Source of the DNA: Moraxella sp. FZFQ2102
GTDB lineage: Bacteria > Pseudomonadota > Gammaproteobacteria > Pseudomonadales > Moraxellaceae
DNA: 64,000 nt
Direction of reading: 5' to 3'
Assembly (NCBI RefSeq): GCF_024137865.1
Contig: NZ_CP099960.1
Location: forward strand, 558,001 to 622,000
The translations under genes and the position numbers were made by a program. The first letter of the stretch is position 1, and the number at the start of each line of letters is the position of its first letter. The notes beneath the pieces were generated by a model. It was given only the letters and a program-made list of their open reading frames with translations, searched no databases and was not told the origin of the DNA. Positions 43,280-52,009 of this stretch are shown here, piece after piece.

Positions 43280-43507
43280 TCAAAAATCATCGTCCAAATC
43301 ATCAAAATCATCATCCAAATCGTCAAATTCGGCAAAATCATCTTCATCTTCTAGCGCGCGCTTAAGCTTGTTCAGTCGCTGCTCTTCTAATAAAGCGTCG
43401 ATTTTTAGGCGTTTTTCGAGCGGTTTGGCCTTGCCTTCATCAGCAAGCTTGGCATCGGCATCTTCTTCAAAGTTATCATCATCAAAATCATCATCAATAT
43501 TGCTCAT
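43280..43507 (-). CDS. Small Asp-rich protein (PA3496-like, tentative)
   Basis: A 75-residue, very acidic protein: Asp-rich N-terminus (NIDDDFDDDNFEEDAD), a basic helical centre (KPLEKRLKIDALLEEQRLNK) and another Asp-rich tail (DDLDDDFDDLDDDF). The centre recalls the PA3496 family of short envelope-linked proteins, but similarity was judged by eye only. It has a good start ATG 43507 and its own terminator. No domain with known activity. Confidence 0.6.
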   Translation of the reverse strand: MSNIDDDFDDDNFEEDADAKLADEGKAKPLEKRLKIDALLEEQRLNKLKRALEDEDDFAEFDDLDDDFDDLDDDF

Positions 43508-43611
43508 AATGACTCCTTAGTATTCATTACAATCATTCCTACCCTTGTTATCCAAAGGGTTTGAATAGCCTTATAAATGAATTTTGAAATTTTGTCAAGT
43601 AATAAGATTAC

Positions 43612-44847
43612 TTACTCTTCCAAAAACACCGCATCACGCGCCACACGCAGTCGCGTCACCGCACTTTGGTTCAGCGAGCTGACCACTTGGCAGTCGCGCT
43701 CTGATGCTGACAATGGTTTATCCAGTGTATCAAGCACACCCACAGTGGCGATTTCCTGCTTAGCAGCACTGTCAAATAATAGCACCAGTGGCAAACCGCG
43801 GCGCGCTGAGATGCTGTGCACGGTATTGGCTTGGGCGCTGTCACTTGCCATGGTGCTGATGTTTAGGGCAAATTGTCCTTGTTTGCGATGGCGTTCATAG
43901 ACGATTTGATTGACCATCAAGGCAAGCTTGGCAAGCATCAATGACGCGGTTGCCACTTTGGCGTGCTCATGCTCAGCCACAAGCGTGACGCTTGCGCCAT
44001 TTTCATCAAAACTTTTGATGCTATGGATTGACACGCCTGCCAATAATGGCGCATCAAGCAGCTTTTGTGCCGCCTTGGCAAGCATCTGATCACACAGCGC
44101 AAAGTACATCTGCTTATGATCGAAACTTAATGCCAATAGCAAGCCATTAGGATCATCGAAACGCACTTGGGTGACATAGCTATCAGCAACTTTTGGTGCG
44201 GCTACTGGCATCTCCTGCTCTTTATCGTCATCATCTTGGATATCATCAGCCACAGCCGTCTGTACTTGCACAGGTTCAGCCACTTCAGCGACTGGCAAAG
44301 TGCCTGAAATAACGCCTTGGCTGATCAGCTTAGCACGCGTTTGGCTTGCGATTTGTGCTTTAAGCTCTTTGCTTGGGCGCGCAAAATAGCTGTACGCCAC
44401 CCAAATCAAACCATGCAGCACAAGCATCGCCAGCAAAAACAACCACTGACCTGACAAGATACTCGCCGTGCGCACCGCCTTAGTCTCGATCACCGCCGAA
44501 CCCAGCACCTTATCACCTGAGATGATCGTCTCGTTCTTGGTGCGATAGCCGCTTTCGCCTTCACCGACCGACACCACGATATTATCCGCAGCGTTATACA
44601 CACCAACATACGCCACTTCAGGCTCTTTGGCATATTGGCTTGCGATATAGCTCATGCTCACGCGGTCATTGGCAGCACTTGGCATCACCAAATCCGCGCT
44701 CATCTCAGCGACCAAGCGATCCGCGATCATGCGATGATTCTCGGTTTGTAGGCGGTTTGAGCTAATGACAAAAAAGATGATGTGCAATAATAAGCTAATC
44801 AGCAAAATGACAAAAAAAGTGGTTTGCTTGGGGGCAGAATATGGCAT
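43612..44847 (-). CDS. YtjB/AhpA-like membrane protein (SMP_2 type)
   Basis: A 411-residue protein with an N-terminal membrane helix (FFVILLISLLLHIIFFVIS), a periplasmic domain to about residue 160 with a second hydrophobic segment (LFLLAMLVLHGLIWVAYSYF), a linker and a C-terminal domain of about 190 residues (VTQVRFDDPNGLLLALSFDH). The first part resembles YtjB/AhpA. The same divergent position next to serB is found in many gammaproteobacteria, which supports the assignment. ATG 44847 is preferred over an upstream one. Function unknown. Confidence 0.72.
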   Translation of the reverse strand: MPYSAPKQTTFFVILLISLLLHIIFFVISSNRLQTENHRMIADRLVAEMSADLVMPSAANDRVSMSYIASQYAKEPEVAYVGVYNAADNIVVSVGEGESGYRTKNETIISGDKVLGSAVIETKAVRTASILSGQWLFLLAMLVLHGLIWVAYSYFARPSKELKAQIASQTRAKLISQGVISGTLPVAEVAEPVQVQTAVADDIQDDDDKEQEMPVAAPKVADSYVTQVRFDDPNGLLLALSFDHKQMYFALCDQMLAKAAQKLLDAPLLAGVSIHSIKSFDENGASVTLVAEHEHAKVATASLMLAKLALMVNQIVYERHRKQGQFALNISTMASDSAQANTVHSISARRGLPLVLLFDSAAKQEIATVGVLDTLDKPLSASERDCQVVSSLNQSAVTRLRVARDAVFLEE

Positions 44848-45037
44848 GATGAGTCTAAAACCAAAATAACAAGGACAAAACGGTCTTTTGTAAGCAAAAT
44901 AAACTAATTTTCCCATGTTTGCACCATTTACGCAACTGTTTTTAATTGATTTGCCAAATTTGCACATATTGCCCTTTTATCATCGCTAGTTTGGTGCTAA
45001 TATGTTCATTTTTATCCTGACAAGTTTTGAGTGACTT

Positions 45038-46147
45038 ATGAGCATCTACGCCCTACCGAATAATAGCCAAGCATGGCAAGCTGCCCTAAGCCAAGTGGCG
45101 CACATTCTGCCCGATGCCCTGCACGGCTGCGATCTTGATAACCTAGAACACTGCGCACAGCTTGGGATATTGCCATTATTTGCCATCGTCGTCGTCACCC
45201 AAGATGGTGCACAAGTCGATACGCTGATGCAGTCATGGACAGCCACCCAAGCCAATTGGCAGCTGATTACCGTCTGTGATGACGATGCCGCCAAAGCACG
45301 CGCGCACAAGATCGATGGCGGCGAGACTGTAAGCAATGTGGGGATTTATCGCTATTTGCTTGCACCAAAAGTACAGACCGAGATGAGCAGCGAGAAAAAA
45401 ACTGCCGCTGCGCACATCATCGATGAGCAAATCAGCGCACATTTGGCTTTACATATCCAAGCCGATGTGCATATTTTATCCGCCGAAAAAATGCTGACGC
45501 GCCATCGTTTGGCGTGCTTTGACATGGATTCTACCTTGATCCAAGAAGAAGTGATCGTTGAACTTGCCAAATTCTGCGGCATCGAAGATAAAGTCTCAGA
45601 GATCACCGAAGAAGCGATGCGCGGTGAGATTGATTTTGCCACAAGCTTTGCGCGCCGCGTGGCACTGCTTGCTGATACACCAGTGAGCGTGGTCGATGAG
45701 ATCATCGCCAATCACATTCATTTTCAACCTGGTGCAGCCACCGCGATCAAGAGCCTAAAGGCATTGGGCTATCATACGGTGCTGATCTCAGGTGGCTTTG
45801 AGCCATTTGCCGACTATGTCGCGCGTACGCTTGGCATGGATGAATTTTATGCCAATCCACTCATCAATGATGGTAAGGTGCTGACAGGCACGGTTGCCGA
45901 TCCGATTTTGGACGGCATACAAAAAGCTGCCATCGCCCAAAAAGTCGCCGCACGCTTAGGTCTATCCATGCAAGAAGTGGTCTGCATCGGCGATGGTGCG
46001 AACGATTTGCCAATGATGGCGGTCAGCGATCTAGGCATCGCTTATCATGCTAAGCCAATCGTGCAAGCACGCGCATCGGCAGCGGTGAATGTCACAGGGC
46101 TTGAAGGTGTACTGTATGCCCTAGGTCATCGACTGGATAAAGCTTAA
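45038..46147 (+). CDS. serB: Phosphoserine phosphatase SerB
   Basis: A 369-residue HAD-family phosphatase catalysing the last step of serine synthesis. After an ACT-like N-terminal region of about 140 residues comes the catalytic core with FDMDSTLIQEEVIVELAKF (DxDxT nucleophile), LISGGFEPFADYV and GDGANDLPMMAVSDLGIAY. The N-terminal region is longer than that of E. coli SerB, as in Pseudomonas. It starts divergent from the ytjB-like gene and is followed after 36 bases by an SCP2-like gene. Confidence 0.93.
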   Translation: MSIYALPNNSQAWQAALSQVAHILPDALHGCDLDNLEHCAQLGILPLFAIVVVTQDGAQVDTLMQSWTATQANWQLITVCDDDAAKARAHKIDGGETVSNVGIYRYLLAPKVQTEMSSEKKTAAAHIIDEQISAHLALHIQADVHILSAEKMLTRHRLACFDMDSTLIQEEVIVELAKFCGIEDKVSEITEEAMRGEIDFATSFARRVALLADTPVSVVDEIIANHIHFQPGAATAIKSLKALGYHTVLISGGFEPFADYVARTLGMDEFYANPLINDGKVLTGTVADPILDGIQKAAIAQKVAARLGLSMQEVVCIGDGANDLPMMAVSDLGIAYHAKPIVQARASAAVNVTGLEGVLYALGHRLDKA

Positions 46148-46183
46148 GCCATTTATATATATTTACTTTATTAAGGAAAACTT

Positions 46184-46693
46184 ATGTTTACCGTCCCTGT
46201 AATCAATGTCAAAACCGATCCATTGGACGCATTGCTCGCTGCGCTTGGTCTGCGCCTACAGAACCTTGCCAAGAGCAAATCCAATGATGCGTTTAACAAT
46301 TTGATCAAAGATCGCACCGTGTGCATTCAGTTCATCTCACCGAGTGTTGAGCGGTATTTTCGCTTTGATCATGGGCATTTTGGGCAGACTGCAGGCACAG
46401 CACAAGATGCTGATCTGACCATTGATTTTAAAGACTCGATGACTGGCGTCAAGCTACTCACCAAAGGCGATGTCGCAGCCTTCATGACAGCAATCCAAGA
46501 TGGCGATGTCAAAATCACGGGCGATTATAAACTGGTGCTGTGGTTTGCAGGTATTGGCAAACAAGCTGCCACCATTCCTGATGAATATAAAGGCTATGTC
46601 GAGCAAGCCAAGCCTTATCTTGAGATGGCAAAACCTTATGCCAATACCGCCAAAGATTTATTAGTATCTCTAAAACAAAAACTGGGCAAATAA
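46184..46693 (+). CDS. SCP2 sterol-binding domain protein (UbiJ-like or lipid-binding)
   Basis: A 169-residue protein with an SCP2-like fold: FDHGHFGQTAGTAQDADLTIDF and VKLLTKGDVAAFMTAIQDGDVKITGDYKLVLWF, which fit the hydrophobic pocket family (UbiJ or YhbT type). The tail carries repeated PY-containing helices (YVEQAKPYLEMAKPYANTAK). Role is inferred as lipid or quinone-precursor binding. AAGGAAAACTT precedes the ATG. It lies between serB and bioB. Confidence 0.72.
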   Translation: MFTVPVINVKTDPLDALLAALGLRLQNLAKSKSNDAFNNLIKDRTVCIQFISPSVERYFRFDHGHFGQTAGTAQDADLTIDFKDSMTGVKLLTKGDVAAFMTAIQDGDVKITGDYKLVLWFAGIGKQAATIPDEYKGYVEQAKPYLEMAKPYANTAKDLLVSLKQKLGK

Positions 46694-46737
46694 GCCAAAC
46701 TTTGGCATGACATTGGTAGGATAAATAGCAAAGGGAT

Positions 46738-46766
46738 TTGCTATTTTTGATAAAATTCATTACAAT
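46738..46766 (+). promoter_or_regulatory. Promoter of bioB
   Basis: TTGCTA (46738-46743), a 17-base spacer and TACAAT (46761-46766) lie about 30 bases before the bioB start. No BirA operator was recognised. Confidence 0.65.
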
Positions 46767-46797
46767 TGTACACTTAAATTCTTGACGAGATGACCCA

Positions 46798-47838
46798 ATG
46801 ATGACACAAATTTCCAAGGATGAAATCGCGCGTTTATTCGATTTGCCACTGATGGACTTGCTGATGCAGGCGCAGACCGTGCATCGCCAACATTTTAATG
46901 CCAATGAAGTGCAAATCAGTACGCTACTTTCTATCAAAACAGGCAACTGCCCTGAAGACTGTGGCTACTGCTCGCAGTCGGGTCATCATCGCGACAAGAC
47001 AGGCTTAACGCCTGAAAAACGCCTTGAAATCGAAAAAGTACTGGCCGCCGCACGCCGCGCCAAAGCACAAGGCTCATCGCGCTTTTGCATGGGGGCAGCT
47101 TGGAAACACCCAAGCGATAAAGATATGCCGTATTTGGTCGAGCTGATCAGCGAGGTTAAGGCGATGGGGCTTGAGACTTGCATGACCTTAGGTATGCTAA
47201 AGCCAGAACAAGCGCAAACCCTTGCCGATGCTGGACTTGATTATTATAATCACAATCTGGACACATCGCGCAACTATTACGACAGCGTCGCCACCACGCG
47301 CAGCTACGATGACCGCCTTGAGACCATCGAGTATGTGCGCAATGCCGGTATCAATGTCTGCTCAGGCTCTATCGTCGGCATGGGCGAAAGTCGCCAAGAC
47401 CGCATTGACTGGATCTATGAACTGACCCAAATGCCGATCCCGCCGCAGTCGATTCCTGTAAACTTGCTCGTCCCCATCAAAGGCACGCCGCTTGGCGATA
47501 AGGTCTTGGCAGAAGGTAAATTATCCGTGATCGAATGGATTCGCACCATCGCTGTTACGCGTATTGCTTGCCCGACAAGCTATGTGCGCTTATCTGCTGG
47601 ACGCGAAAGTCTAAGCGATGGCGAGCAGGCATTGGCATTCATGGCGGGCGCGAACTCATTTTTCTATGGCGATAAGCTACTGACCACAGGCAACCAATCA
47701 ACATCACATGATGATCGCCTAATGGCAGAGCTTGGCTTGACGCCGACACGCCCGATGCCAAAGCCGCAAATCATCGATGCGATGAGCGGTACAGCGATCA
47801 ATCAAGAACTGCCTGAAGGCTGTCCTTTAAGCGCCTAA
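46798..47838 (+). CDS. bioB: Biotin synthase BioB
   Basis: A 346-residue radical-SAM enzyme inserting sulfur into dethiobiotin. The cluster motif CxxxCxxC is [14 protein letters not shown] (about residue 55), and the second [2Fe-2S] cluster cysteines fit YETCMTLG-type and [13 protein letters not shown] stretches. The Arg ligand region is [19 protein letters not shown] and the C-terminus [12 protein letters not shown]. It stands alone, away from other bio genes, as is common in this group. Adjacent ATG 46801 is an alternative start. Confidence 0.94.
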   Translation: MMTQISKDEIARLFDLPLMDLLMQAQTVHRQHFNANEVQISTLLSIKTGNCPEDCGYCSQSGHHRDKTGLTPEKRLEIEKVLAAARRAKAQGSSRFCMGAAWKHPSDKDMPYLVELISEVKAMGLETCMTLGMLKPEQAQTLADAGLDYYNHNLDTSRNYYDSVATTRSYDDRLETIEYVRNAGINVCSGSIVGMGESRQDRIDWIYELTQMPIPPQSIPVNLLVPIKGTPLGDKVLAEGKLSVIEWIRTIAVTRIACPTSYVRLSAGRESLSDGEQALAFMAGANSFFYGDKLLTTGNQSTSHDDRLMAELGLTPTRPMPKPQIIDAMSGTAINQELPEGCPLSA

Positions 47839-47920
47839 CGAGCCACCCATCTATCATCAAAGATGTGCTATACTAGCGCATCTTTTTTGTTGAAACATCA
47901 AGCTTTGTCGGGGAAAATCA

Positions 47921-48346
47921 ATGCTAGAATACATCCGCGCGTTTCACATCATCAGCATGGTGTGCTGGTTTGCAGGGATTTTTTATTTGCCGCGCCTATT
48001 CGTCTATCATGCGATGAGCGATGATCAGACCAGCCAAGAACGCTTTGCCATCATGGAGCGCAAGCTGTATCGCGGCATCATGACCCCATCGATGATCGCT
48101 ACTTGGGGTTTTGGTCTGAGCATGATCGCCCTTGCCCCTAGCGTGTATCTGTCCCAAGGCTGGCTGCATATCAAGCTTGCCTTAGTCATCTTACTCACCA
48201 TCTATCATCTTGCCTGTGGCAGATTTCGCTTGCGTCTTGTCAATGAACCACAATACAAAAGCCATGTCTATTGGCGATGGTTTAACGAAATTCCTGTGAT
48301 TATCTTAATCTCCGTGGTGATTTTGGCGGTGGTTAAGCCATTTTAA
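47921..48346 (+). CDS. hemJ: HemJ protoporphyrinogen IX oxidase
   Basis: A 141-residue membrane protein with four hydrophobic segments of the HemJ (CopD-like) family that oxidises protoporphyrinogen IX in heme synthesis. Key stretches are AFHIISMVCWFAGIFYLPRLFVYH (conserved His and Arg region), MERKLYRGIMTPSMI and GWLHIKLALVILLTIYHLACG. Length and N-terminus match the family. It has an intrinsic terminator at 48371-48408. Confidence 0.9.
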   Translation: MLEYIRAFHIISMVCWFAGIFYLPRLFVYHAMSDDQTSQERFAIMERKLYRGIMTPSMIATWGFGLSMIALAPSVYLSQGWLHIKLALVILLTIYHLACGRFRLRLVNEPQYKSHVYWRWFNEIPVIILISVVILAVVKPF

Positions 48347-48370
48347 TTCTTCTTAATAATATTCCCATTT

Positions 48371-48408
48371 AATAAGCCCAAGTGATCGCTAACACACTTG
48401 GGCTTATT
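48371..48408. terminator. Intrinsic terminator between hemJ and the enoyl-CoA hydratase-like gene
   Basis: AATAAGCCCAAGTG (48371-48384) pairs with CACTTGGGCTTATT (48395-48408). A T-run is absent on the plus strand, but the stem is strong and symmetric between convergent genes. Confidence 0.8.
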
Positions 48409-48465
48409 TACCTGCCTAATACTCCAAATAAATGCTCTACAATAAGCACTCTGAAACTTCACCTT

Positions 48466-49536
48466 TTACCAAGGCACAAAATGCACATCCAAATGCGACT
48501 GCGGCAGCGTATCTATCGTATAATGCCACTTCGGATTTTTATCTTTATCAATCAGTAGCGCGCGCACCCCTTCGGCAAATTCACCAAAATGACAGCAATA
48601 CAGCGCAACGATCAGCTCCATATCCATCACTTGATTAAAGCTATAACCATCTACTTTATGATGAATCTGCCACGCTAAGCCTGCCGATGTCGGGCAGCCT
48701 TGGCGATAACTTGCCAAAGCCTTGGCGATATACTCATTATCATCGTACTGCCCCGATCTTGCCAATCTATCAAAATCCTGTAAGCTATCTACCACAACCA
48801 GCGCACTAACCTGCGCACGATTTGGCAGCAGCCAGCCATCACCCAGTAGCATCGGATTGCTTAATTTATCCAAGCAATTATTTAATAAAGTTTCATTATC
48901 TGATCTATTATCCGTCCAAGCAAGTGATGATAAGGCAGTGATCAGTATATCAAAATCAGCACTATCCATCGCATAATCTGCCACGCCCAGTGCCAAAGCA
49001 TCCGCACCATTAAAGCGCGCCCCTGTCAATCCCAAAAACAACCCCAAGCGATCAGGCATATGCTTTAAAAAGTACGAACCGCCCGCATCAGGAAACAGCC
49101 CGATCGCTACTTCAGGCATCGCCATCATCGTCGTCTGCGTGACGATGCGATGACTGCACGGCGTGGCAATCCCCATGCCGCCACCCATGACGATGCCACT
49201 CGCCCAGACGATACATGGCTTAGGATAAGCCTTGATCTGCTTGCACAGACCGTATTCGGTGACGAAAAACTGCAACGCCAAGGGATTGGGAAATTCTTGA
49301 TCATTATAATGATGATATAGCCCACGAATATCGCCGCCAGCGCAGAACGCCTTTTCGCCCATACCGCGAAACAGCACTGCGACAATGTGTACATCATCTT
49401 GCCATAAGCTTAATAGCGCGCTGGTTTCGCGCACCATCTCAAGAGTTTGCGCATTGAGCGAATCAGGATTATTTAAAGTAATGACACCGATTTTATAACC
49501 GTCGTTTAATTCGATAAAGTCCTTGATAATACTCAT
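48466..49536 (-). CDS. Enoyl-CoA hydratase/isomerase family protein (3-hydroxyisobutyryl-CoA hydrolase-like)
   Basis: A 356-residue crotonase-superfamily protein with the oxyanion-hole segment GEKAFCAGGDIRGLYHHY (about residues 60-78) and ASGIVMGGGMGIATPCSHRI, which carries the second hole element. The Glu-Asp positions and length of over 350 residues fit the HIBYL-CoA-hydrolase branch (valine breakdown) better than short enoyl-CoA hydratases. The C-terminal domain includes DGYSFNQVMDMELIVALYC. The substrate is inferred. Confidence 0.8.
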   Translation of the reverse strand: MSIIKDFIELNDGYKIGVITLNNPDSLNAQTLEMVRETSALLSLWQDDVHIVAVLFRGMGEKAFCAGGDIRGLYHHYNDQEFPNPLALQFFVTEYGLCKQIKAYPKPCIVWASGIVMGGGMGIATPCSHRIVTQTTMMAMPEVAIGLFPDAGGSYFLKHMPDRLGLFLGLTGARFNGADALALGVADYAMDSADFDILITALSSLAWTDNRSDNETLLNNCLDKLSNPMLLGDGWLLPNRAQVSALVVVDSLQDFDRLARSGQYDDNEYIAKALASYRQGCPTSAGLAWQIHHKVDGYSFNQVMDMELIVALYCCHFGEFAEGVRALLIDKDKNPKWHYTIDTLPQSHLDVHFVPW

Positions 49537-49686
49537 CTTTTTTCCTTAAAAAAATCATTGTCAGATAGGTCAGTCATCGCACCAAATATGCCTATTTGGC
49601 ATACCTGATCACAAATTATACAAAAATTTCGCCCAAAACCCAACTCATGATTGATGGTGCAAAAATAATCGTCCATGATTTTTAAA

Positions 49687-49714
49687 TTGGCAATCTGATT
49701 ATGTTTGGTATAAT
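49687..49714 (+). promoter_or_regulatory. Promoter of yaaA
   Basis: TTGGCA (49687-49692), a 16-base spacer and TATAAT (49709-49714) are 38 bases before the yaaA start. Confidence 0.7.
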
Positions 49715-49752
49715 GTTGTTATGCTTTTGGGATAAATTTTTAGGATAATTTT

Positions 49753-50532
49753 ATGTATTTTTTAATTTCACCTGCCAAAAACTTGGACGAAAAAACCCCT
49801 GTGCCGCTCGATGTCAGTGCGCATTTGACCACACCTGAGCTCATCGATGATGCGATGACGCTGATGCACACGCTCAAAGACTGCGATGCCATTGATCTAC
49901 AAGAGCTGATGGGCGTTTCTGCCAAGATCGCTGAGCTTAATGTCATGCGCAATCAGCGTTGGGCATATCCTTTTGATGACAGTGCCAAGCCTGCGGTATA
50001 TCTGTTCGATGGTGATGTCTATACAGGGCTTGATGCTTATACACTTGACGCAGATGAGATTGGTTATCTCAATACCCATCTTGGGATTTTGTCTGGGCTG
50101 TATGGGTTGCTTCGCCCACTGGACTTGATGCTGCCATATCGCCTTGAGATGGGTACGAAATTTAAGACGCCACAAGCGGACAACCTATATCAATTCTGGG
50201 GTGATCGCATCACCGATGTCATCAATGCGCGTATCGATGAATCAGGCTCGCAAGTCTTGGTCAATCTAGCATCGAGTGAATATTTTGGCGCGGTCAATCC
50301 TAAGAAAATCAACGCACGCATTATCACGCCGCGCTTTGAAGATGAGAAAAATGGTAAATTTAAAGTGATCAGTTTCTATGCCAAAAAAGCACGCGGTTTG
50401 ATGGTGAATTATGCCGCCACACATGGCATTACCAAGCCTGATGCACTCAAGGCATTCGATGTCGATGGCTATTATTTTGCTGCTGATGTCAGCGATGATG
50501 ATACTTGGGTGTTTCGCCGTGCCGAGCAATAA
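49753..50532 (+). CDS. yaaA: Peroxide stress protein YaaA
   Basis: A 259-residue cytoplasmic protein of the YaaA (DUF328) family that limits intracellular iron and protects DNA during peroxide stress in E. coli. The family start is MYFLISPAKNLDEKTP; ALYLFDGDVYTGLDA-type sequence (here PAVYLFDGDVYTGLDAY) and VLVNLASSEYFGAVNP are conserved. A TATAAT promoter precedes it. An uncharacterised nuclease gene follows after 47 bases. Confidence 0.93.
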   Translation: MYFLISPAKNLDEKTPVPLDVSAHLTTPELIDDAMTLMHTLKDCDAIDLQELMGVSAKIAELNVMRNQRWAYPFDDSAKPAVYLFDGDVYTGLDAYTLDADEIGYLNTHLGILSGLYGLLRPLDLMLPYRLEMGTKFKTPQADNLYQFWGDRITDVINARIDESGSQVLVNLASSEYFGAVNPKKINARIITPRFEDEKNGKFKVISFYAKKARGLMVNYAATHGITKPDALKAFDVDGYYFAADVSDDDTWVFRRAEQ

Positions 50533-50579
50533 ACAGGCAAACATTGGTTAATTTTTAGGCAAATCACAGATCTGACATC

Positions 50580-51614
50580 ATGGCAAAACCACGCAAACCG
50601 CGCAAAACCACACCGCCAAGCAAACGCACGCTATCACAATACACAGCCAAGTTGCCACAGTGGCAGCAGCTGATTTTTTGGTTGATTGCACTTGTGCTCG
50701 GTGCGTGTGCGCTTGCCATGATGGTGATTCAACCGATCGCAGGGGCAATTTGGCTAATTGCTGCCATCCTTGTAGCACCACCGATACTGCACAAATTATC
50801 ATGGCGCACATGGCAAAACATGGCAGCAAGCTTAATACTGGGCGCGATCGGGCTGATCGCAGCGGTAGTACTGGGCGGTAAAGAGCACAGCCCCGATGCG
50901 ACACTTGACACAGGCGCGCAGATCGTCAGTCAAGCAAGCAACATCGCAAGCGAGCAAGCCAAATCCGCCACCGACAGCCTAAACAAACAAGTCAAACAAA
51001 GTGCCGATGCCACAAGCAGCGCCTTGGGCGGTATCAGTAGCTCAATCGATGAGCTTGGCACTGCCATCAGCTCGCCGATCAGCCAAAGCACTGATAGAAT
51101 CAACGCCAAGCTCGATGAATGGCGCGCCCTAACCAAGCCAAACACCAAATCTGATGGTGTAGATAATGACAGTGATCAGGCTGCCGCACGCCCTGCTGAT
51201 CATGCCATCAGCTGTCGTATCGTCGGCGTCAGTGATGGCGACACCGCCACTTGTCTGGATGTCAATAAACAGCAAATCAAAATCCGCTTCGCACAAATCG
51301 ACGCACCAGAGCGTGGACAGGCTTATGGACAAGTCGCCAAGCAGGCACTCAGCGATCAGATCCATGGTAAATCAGTGGTGCTCGCCATCACCGAATACGA
51401 CCGCTATGGGCGCGCCGTCGCCGAAGTCTTCGTCAATGGACGCAATATCAATAAACAAATGGTCGCCGATGGCTATGCGTGGGCATATCGCGCGTATATG
51501 ACGGACAATGATTATCTACTGCTTGAAAGCCAAGCCAAAAGCCAAGACTTAGGATTATGGTCGCAGCCCAATCCAATCTACCCAGAAGAATTTCGCAAAG
51601 CCAAACGCCAATAG
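50580..51614 (+). CDS. Membrane-anchored thermonuclease (staphylococcal-nuclease-like) protein
   Basis: A 344-residue protein. The N-terminal 100 residues begin with a basic stretch (KPRKPRKTTPPSKR) and two or three hydrophobic segments (LIFWLIALVLGACALAMMVI, LILGAIGLIAAVVLGG). A Ser/Gln-rich, coiled-coil-like linker follows (residues about 105-205). The C-terminal nuclease domain has the family catalytic pattern: GDTATCLD, IRFAQIDAPERGQAYG (Arg), and EYDRYGRAVAEVF (Arg and Tyr). A calcium-dependent DNA/RNA nuclease is predicted. The direction of the catalytic domain, inside or outside, is unresolved. Confidence 0.8.
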   Translation: MAKPRKPRKTTPPSKRTLSQYTAKLPQWQQLIFWLIALVLGACALAMMVIQPIAGAIWLIAAILVAPPILHKLSWRTWQNMAASLILGAIGLIAAVVLGGKEHSPDATLDTGAQIVSQASNIASEQAKSATDSLNKQVKQSADATSSALGGISSSIDELGTAISSPISQSTDRINAKLDEWRALTKPNTKSDGVDNDSDQAAARPADHAISCRIVGVSDGDTATCLDVNKQQIKIRFAQIDAPERGQAYGQVAKQALSDQIHGKSVVLAITEYDRYGRAVAEVFVNGRNINKQMVADGYAWAYRAYMTDNDYLLLESQAKSQDLGLWSQPNPIYPEEFRKAKRQ

Positions 51615-51682
51615 CGCAAAATAAAAAGCACAAGGAAAAATCCGTTGTGCTTTATTTATATATCAGAGAAAATCCAGACAAT

Positions 51683-51713
51683 AAAAAAGACCAGCTTTCG
51701 CCAGTCTTCTTTA
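51683..51713 (-). terminator. Intrinsic terminator of tRNA-Leu
   Basis: On the minus strand AGACTGGC, a GAAA loop and GCTGGTCT (with G-U pairs) are followed by TTTTTT, just past the tRNA 3' end. Confidence 0.8.
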
Positions 51714-51718
51714 GAATT

Positions 51719-51803
51719 TGGTGGGGTCGGAGAGACTCGAACTCTCACACCTCGCGGCGCTGGAACCTAAATCCAGTGCGTCTACCAATTCCGCCACGAC
51801 CCC
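51719..51803 (-). tRNA. tRNA-Leu (anticodon TAG)
   Basis: An 85-base class II tRNA on the minus strand, with encoded CCA at 51719-51721. The acceptor stem is GGGGTCG/CGACCCC, the D arm GGCGGAATTGGTAGAC, the anticodon stem CTGGA/TCCAG around TTTAGGT and the T arm GAGTTCGAGTCTCTC. The long variable arm GCGCCGCGAGGTGTGA fits leucine. A TTGCAC-16-TATAAT promoter lies upstream. Confidence 0.95.
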
Positions 51804-51854
51804 AAGTTGTAGTATCAATCCGTATCGCATCGCTGCGTCGTCTTGATGGTGCGT

Positions 51855-51882
51855 ATTATATAGAGTTTTGAAATTTGTGCAA
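51855..51882 (-). promoter_or_regulatory. Promoter of tRNA-Leu
   Basis: TATAAT (51855-51860 on the minus strand) and TTGCAC (51877-51882) are separated by 16 bases. The -10 is followed by ACGCACCA. Confidence 0.75.
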
Positions 51883-52009
51883 GCACTTTTTTCATCATTT
51901 TGTCAAAATTATTGCAAATAGTTTATAACTTATTGATTTTACATAAGTTTTGTTATTGATATTTTGCATAATAATTTTGGCAATCATGCAGATATTGTCG
52001 CCCTGTCAC

